Shown here in pieces: positions 58,806-64,000 of a stretch of DNA of 64,000 nt. The position numbers were made by a program, and so were the translations under genes. The DNA comes from Aplysia californica (lineage: Eukaryota > Mollusca > Gastropoda > Aplysiida > Aplysiidae): NCBI RefSeq assembly GCF_000002075.1, contig NW_004797421.1:982328-1046327 (forward strand). The letters are read 5' to 3'. The number at the start of each line of letters is the position of its first letter. Positions within the stretch are counted from its first letter, which is position 1. The notes beneath the pieces are model-generated. The model had not been told where the DNA came from. It saw nothing but the letters and a program-made list of their open reading frames with translations, and made no database searches.

Positions 58806-59530
58806 TCCTAGTCAAGATTTGGCCCTATGGTCCTCTTTTGCCTTTTTGGCTTGTGAGCACAAAGTCTCCACAAAAGCTCTCTTGCTCCCTGTTCTTTGCA
58901 GCTTGTATAAACCCAGTTTTTGTCTTTCCTCCTCCTTTTCTTGAGCCACTTTGGCAAGCTGCTTCTTGAACAGAGTACAGGATGCCTCCATATTTGCAAC
59001 CAGAGCATGGTCAACCTTATCATGCTGGTGGTCATTCATTTTGAAGTACTCTATTGCTGACTTTTGGGCAGCCTTCAGAATATACCTAACAGACTGCAAG
59101 GCACTGCATGAGTGGAAATGTCCTTGGAGGTTGTTTTGTCATTAATGATATTGCCCTTAGAGCTGAATGAGCTTTCTACTTGTAGCTCTTGAAAACATGT
59201 CAGCAGAGACAGAGCCACTTTGCATAGCTTGGAGTATATGTCTCAATTCTGCTCTTCTCACAACCATTTGTCAAGTCTGTCTCCATCCTTAAACTCAGAC
59301 AAAGCATCCATTTGAAAACTTCTGACTTCAAAGTCATAAAGGTCCGAATCAGCTCTGGAATAGCATTATTTGTCACAATGCTTGGTAGCCTACCTAGGTA
59401 TTTGATTGAGTGGGAAGTCCCACTTGTCCTTGGGTCGAGGAAAGCACTACACTTTAAAACTTTATTCCTGAGGGGCATTTTTTATATTAACACTGTAGCC
59501 CATAAACTGTACGCCTGTTGTATCTGACTG
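58806..59530 (-). pseudogene. hAT-like transposase relic, C-terminal part
   Basis: On the minus strand, pieces in different frames read LKCSAFLDPRTSGTSHSIKY then LGRLPSIVTNNAIP (59200-59478) and an alpha-helical tail KQLAKVAQEKEEERQKLGLY with basic residues (58812-59099). The 'ALDP..RG..S...LK.L' block is what follows the catalytic region in a group of hAT-like, DUF4371-type proteins. Several frame changes are present. It is the continuation of 60225-61420 after an interrupting segment. Confidence 0.5.
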
Positions 59531-60224
59531 AGAAAGACCCTGACACAATGGGAAGTTTTTGGTTTTTCTTCTTCTTCTTGATCGCATCACACTTGAAGTC
59601 CGGTATCTGTCATATATTGGGCCGTCCTGCTCAGTTCATCTGTCTGCCCGTATGGCTTCTCCTGTAGTGTCAGTGGGGTTGGCCACGTTTCCTGTCTCAG
59701 GCCCTGTGTGTCTTACAGTGCTAAAGGATGTGTACCACAGTTTGGTCTACCTCTCCACACTGGCATTTTTGTGTTTATGTTATTACCAGTCACTTTTCTT
59801 CCTCGTCTCCTGGCACTCCAAGACGATGGAAGGCCCTCCAGTCGCTGGGGTGGACCCCTTTCGAGGTTTGGGGCCCGGCACTCCACCTGCCTGGTAGGTC
59901 TTCACAGGGCGAGCACCATATCTAGTTGTACCAACTTCTGTCATTTTTGCAGTGTTACGTGGTATTGTGGTTTTCTAGAGTGCGCTTTGCGGCCCAATAC
60001 CTCCGACTACAGTACTCCAGCTCCAGGTCCCAGGACCTATCTTGGGAGCACAGGGAGGAATTGTTACCGGATCCCACCCGTAGCTAGAACTTAATACGGT
60101 CCTATTCTGCATGGTGCTCCCGTCAGTGGACTCCTCGGGCATTTAATGACATAGTGCCACCGTCCCACCTCATCCCATCCTGGTAAGAGCATCACCAGTT
60201 GGTCTGGGGCTGCTTATTCAACAT
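59531..60224. other. Segment interrupting the hAT-like relic; unclassified
   Basis: About 700 bp of higher-GC sequence with overlapping short plus-strand frames. None is recognisable. It separates two halves of the transposase relic, so it is probably a later insertion. No terminal repeats were identified. Confidence 0.35.
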
Positions 60225-61420
60225 ATTCACAGCCAATCTCCATTACAGTGGCCGTTCTCTATGTGCCACCTGGGACCCACCGGGTCGAAGATGGTCACCC
60301 CTAGCCCGAATTTTGCTTTTTGTGCATAGTCCCTTTGACTTTCTCGTAATAAAGGTATCTTTTTGGTGAAGGATTTGCAGGTCTCCAAGTTTGATATTGT
60401 GCAGACCTTTCTTCCTGGCTTTCTGGTGGTTTGAAGCAAGCAAGGAAGTCTGCAACAAGCTGATGTTGTTTCTCGTTCAGGAGGTGCACAATTGGAGCTT
60501 TAGACTGGAGCAAACAAACAAAGGCCTTGAGTAGGGGCAAAGAGGGGCACTGTTAAAGAATCCCATGACCAGATTTAGACACAAGTTTTCAGTAAACAGC
60601 ACACTGCATATTCTTTCTTTCCTTTGCTTGCCCTCTATCGTCATGTTTTTCTTTTTGAAAGTAGTCCAGATTTCCATCAGTATTTCTTCAGTCTGAGTGG
60701 AAATCTTATGGCGTGCCAATAATGAATTCATGATGTCCCTAACGTCTTTTGAAGGCTGGGCAAAACTGCTATAAAACTGGAGGTATGCGTCAAGCAATGA
60801 CTCTGTTGTGAGACTGACATCAAGCACAGAGAGCCATCGATTGGGAACGTAGTGTGGTGGTTTCTCATAGGGAAGGTTCAAAATCACACAAATGGTCCGC
60901 AGAGCTACCCTTTGATCTGAACTCCACTTAAAGTCATTTGAAAGGTCTAGAAACAGACGTTCAGCTAGTCCATTGAATTGAATGGGGCACAGTTTCTTTG
61001 ATGCATTGTGTGCGTGATGACATGAGTCTCCATCAATGTCGAGCAGGTGAGATGCCTTAGTCTTCCTCAGGACAGTCTCAACACGACTTAGACCCCCCTC
61101 ATCACATTGCACAGCTGTCCATCAAAATAGACATTAAATTTTCCCACGGGAGCTCTTTCTATACAAACATATTCTCCAAGGCTTCTATGATGGATCGAGC
61201 ATCAACCTTGATTAAGGAAATAGATGCCAGATGATGTAAGTGAGTTTCACCAGTAAAAGAATTGAAGTACAAAACAAGAACTGACAAAACTCTTGCATTA
61301 CTGTTGCTGGTTGCTTCATTTATGTTCAGACTGAAGAAAGTTTCCCTAAGTACCTTTTACACTTTTTCTTCAAGCGTTTTCACAAGTCCATACTGCTAAC
61401 CAAAAGTCCACCCTGTGTGC
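60225..61420 (-). pseudogene. hAT-like transposase relic, catalytic part
   Basis: On the minus strand, about 61420-61113 reads FFSLNINEATSNSNARVLSV, VLYF and ENLMSILMDSC. The 60477-61112 frame continues KASHLLDIDGDSCHHAHNAS, DFKWSSDQRVALRTICVILN, HYVPNRWLSVLDVSLTTESL. 'DEATS', 'LMDSC', 'HLLDIDGDSCHHAHNA' and 'RWLS.YD' are hallmarks of a hAT-like RNase-H-fold transposase group. One in-frame stop and frame changes are visible, and the end runs through two overlapping frames (60540-60227). Not functional as it stands. Confidence 0.6.
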
Positions 61421-61732
61421 TAAGGAAATTTCCACAGTGGCTGGGTATGACACGGTCTGCTTGTTTGAATGGCTATAGCTCACTTACTATAAGCACTAGA
61501 TATAGCAAAGTATATCACATAAAAGAGAAATGAACATACAATCCACTGGTGTAAACAATTTTTAGGTAAATGTATTCTGAAAAAAAAAATTGTCAGGCGA
61601 AAAGAGATTTTTTAAAATGTTCCTACCTGAAACAGTGCTCTTACATCCATGTAGTTTGAGGTGGTAGAACAGGTCTTACATTAGACTGTATATCCAAGAA
61701 AAATATAGTTACAACACAAAGTCTTTTTTCCA

Positions 61733-63022
61733 CTAGAAAGCACTCTTACTGGTAAAGCCAGTAGAAACGCTCCGAGTGGTATCTTCGAAAGCATCCCTCA
61801 AGCACAGTCCAGGTTTGCTGGGGCTGTCCAGACAACAGTACCTGGTGTCCTTCGGAATGTTTCTTGATGCACACACTCTGCCCTTCTTCTGGGCCTTTGT
61901 CTTAGAGGCTGTGGCTGGCTCGCGGTTGATAAAGTGCTGGCCCGTCAGTCACACAGAGTGGTCATCCCCATTGTCAGGTGCTGCTGCCCCAGAAAAAGAC
62001 AATTTGTGAACGATATCTTTCTGGAAATCCAAAAAACTTTGACTGTTGCCTACTTTCTTGACAAGAAGGTGCGCGCGGGAGTAGGGCAATCTGAAGAAAC
62101 CGCAGACCAAGCTTCTTGTACCATTTCAAGGTCTTGGGGGTGGCATCATAGGGCTGAAGAAGCTGGTCGTGGCGATCGACTGCCCGCATGCTGACATTGT
62201 AGTCCCGGATAGAAGGAGGCTTCACACCGTTACCAGCCGGGCCAGGTGGATGGCGTGTTGACAGCATGTAGACATCCCGCTTGTCACAAAACTTCTGAGC
62301 CAGCAGCATTCCACTCACCCGACTCGCTGAAAATATAAGGATTAAATAAATGTGTGAGCTTACAGGGAACTGAGGATTATGAACAATACTCTCCAAAACT
62401 CTGAAAGAGAAGTATTAAAAAATCAAATGACAAGCCATACAATTGTCTAAAATCTATCGATACGCATAAACATAAATCTGATACTTTTTTTTATAGTACC
62501 TATATTCTCTGGTCTGCTCATGTAGTTTTCATGTTTATTTCCGTAAGCCAGAACATAGAAAAACAAGCAATGCACCACAGGGTTACAGGAATAATGCATG
62601 ATAGACCGTTGTAAGAGTGCTTTACCACGAGACAAAAACTGGCCTCATGGAGAATGTAGAGATCTAAAATCCAGATCTATCATCAAATCCAATAGACAAG
62701 TCATTAGGTTTTGCGTTTGTAAATAACAATATACTCAAAACCCATATCTAATTCTGAAACAGCAAAATACTCTAGACAGCTGTACTGATAAATCTATGCA
62801 TAGAATCTACTTACCTTTGTCGTCTGAGCCTGGGCCTAAGTCATAACCAGCATTGCTTCTGTCTTCTCTTTCTGCCTCTCCATCGTTGTATTCCTGATCG
62901 CTGTCATCTTGGAGATTGTCAAAATAACTTTCTTCAGATGAACTGAGACATTCATCACCACTGTCTGCATTCTGATAAATTTCAGCAATAGCCTGATCAG
63001 TAGTCAACTTACGCGAAGCCAT
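61733..63022 (-). pseudogene. piggyBac transposase relic with core deleted
   Basis: The N-terminal piece starts MASRKLTTDQAIAEIYQNAD at 63022, followed by the acidic stretch typical of PGBD proteins, to about 62816. The C-terminal piece at 62328-61733 has KRDVYMLSTRH, GVKPPSIRDYNVSMRAVDRH, DQLLQPYDATPKTLKWYKK, then RLTGQHF-type sequence. It ends with the Cys-rich zinc-binding tail (KGRVCASRNIPKDTRYCCLD, SPSKPGLCL). The catalytic core between (~300 residues) is missing. A frameshift near 62088 and a TGA in place of an arginine codon near 61956 break the C-terminal piece. A good donor (62815) and acceptor (62329) flank the missing part. Confidence 0.8.
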
Positions 63023-63240
63023 CATGTGTAGGCTGTACGCGAGAACCGCAGAAAAACAGACTGACTTCGTCTCTCGCTGGAACACACTACACACCACGTC
63101 TCTTTGTTTTACCTACCACATGCGCGTCCCGTTATAAGCAGCCTAAAAATTGACATGATCGCATCGGCAAGTGGACAGAGAATAAGGAGATGTAAATCTC
63201 ATTATTCAAAACTGTAGAAGCGAAGTTGTGCACGAAACAA

Positions 63241-63338
63241 AACGGGTTTTTCAGGGCGTACTGGGTACGCCCAGAGCACACACGGGAGTGAATTACTTTA
63301 ACGTACCTGGTACGCCCACAGCACAGTCAAGGGGTTAA
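63241..63338. repeat. piggyBac 5' terminal region with TTAA
   Basis: TTAA at 63335-63338 adjoins (minus strand) CCCCTTGACTGTGCTGTGGG, and an inner inverted block CTGGGCGTACCCAGTACGCC lies at 63256-63278. It is about 310 bp before the transposase ATG, as expected for the element's own 5' end. The opposite end was not found. Confidence 0.6.
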
Positions 63339-64000
63339 GTTTGTAGGTGTCACTTGAAAAGGACCTTTTGTTCAAACTTTGAGGATCTTTGGAGAGGGCC
63401 TTTATGCTTATTCTTTCATAATGTAACAGATTAAATAAAGACATCCCACAGTTTACCCATTTTTTTCAGGAAAAATCAAAACTCTGAATGCAACAAAGAT
63501 TTGAAAGAATTTAGCATTGTTAATTCTAACCTTAAACCAGATTCTCAGAACGCAACATTGATAAGGAAAAAAATGCAGCTGAGTTTTCCCTTGAGTAGAA
63601 CCACACCAACTTCTCAGAACAAACAAGAGTAAGAGATCTAAAAAAAAAATTGAGCACAAGTTACCTAGCTTGTTACGGGAAAAACTAGATGGAGCGGGGG
63701 TTGTGGAGTTTCCTGTAATGTAGCGGAAAAGTGGCAGTTATGTGTTCAGCTAATGAGTTTTTCACGGTACCTCTGGTGCTGACTCTGTGTCATGACTTCC
63801 CTTTTTTAATAAAGCCTGAGCTGAGAATGGTAGTTCATCACAGCCAAAACAGCCTCCACCCTCAGCCCACTCAGATTCCTTTAAAAATATCCCTTTGTGA
63901 CTTATAAACATGGTGAGTGCCAGAAGACCTGCAATGTTGTGCTTTAGCTCATGATTCCTACAATTTCCTACCCCTCCCTTACCTTTTGTCTTCTAGTTCA
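63339..64000. other. Window end; no gene recognised
   Basis: An AATAAA lies at 63807 on the plus strand and an acceptor-like TTGTCTTCTAG at 63986-63996, just before the window ends. An exon could begin at 63997 but nothing can be read. Confidence 0.35.

Noticed and set aside
61776-62194. Plus-strand frames over the piggyBac relic
   Set aside because: Antisense shadows of the minus-strand transposase C-terminus.

Overview
The window looks like a piece of an invertebrate animal nuclear genome, most likely a mollusc and perhaps a heterobranch gastropod. The evidence is GT-AG introns of 0.3-5 kb, four recognisable animal gene structures, very many microsatellites, several tRNA-headed SINE families, L2/CR1-like LINE tails, many short DNA-transposon derivatives, and dense palindromic AGATCT arrays. 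The taxon guess rests on general impression, not on a search. Two assembly gaps are present (11062-11161 and 39645-40186).

Gene layout. On the left, a two-exon minus-strand gene (112-2811) encodes a predicted secreted protein of about 529 residues with Ig-like modules. The last two exons of a plus-strand pterin-4a-carbinolamine dehydratase (PCBD) lie at 6297-7521. A minus-strand exon of unknown function (8663-9031) faces it tail to tail. From 13731 to 25670, nine minus-strand exons join in frame into a complete 505-residue TTC29, a TPR protein of motile cilia and sperm flagella. From 40393 to 58141, ten plus-strand exons join in frame into a complete 439-residue SUPT7L (STAF65gamma), a histone-fold subunit of the SAGA/STAGA coactivator. 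TTC29 and SUPT7L are divergent. A short segment at about 30076-30232 carries splice-donor-like sites on both strands and a small upstream ORF, so it may be their shared promoter.

The rest is mostly mobile DNA. I can delimit by their ends: a hAT-type MITE with perfect 8-bp target duplications (26024-26888); several TTAA-flanked, piggyBac-like elements (23096-24143, 31566-35587, 49582-49906, 56771-57014) and a decayed piggyBac transposase (61733-63022); TA-flanked pogo/Tigger-like MITEs (11549-12042, 21821-22495, 28538-29318 and fragments); four SINE-like families; and LINE pieces, the best being the 3' part of an L2/CR1-like element at 55289-56340. A degenerate hAT-like transposase occupies 58806-61420. 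No retrovirus-like element was recognised.

The oddest stretch is 30.5-38.9 kb. It holds AGATCT/TCTAGA arrays and a 4-kb TTAA-flanked element. Inside that element lies a 1.9-kb inverted-repeat unit built from about a dozen copies of one box (core GGTTATGAACGAA) in a roughly 540-bp higher-order repeat. The stretch also has four tandem self-complementary hairpins, a cluster of palindromes centred on GACTCGAGTC, and a MITE with perfect 35-bp terminal inverted repeats. I know of no described family matching the box array; that is the best candidate here for something new.
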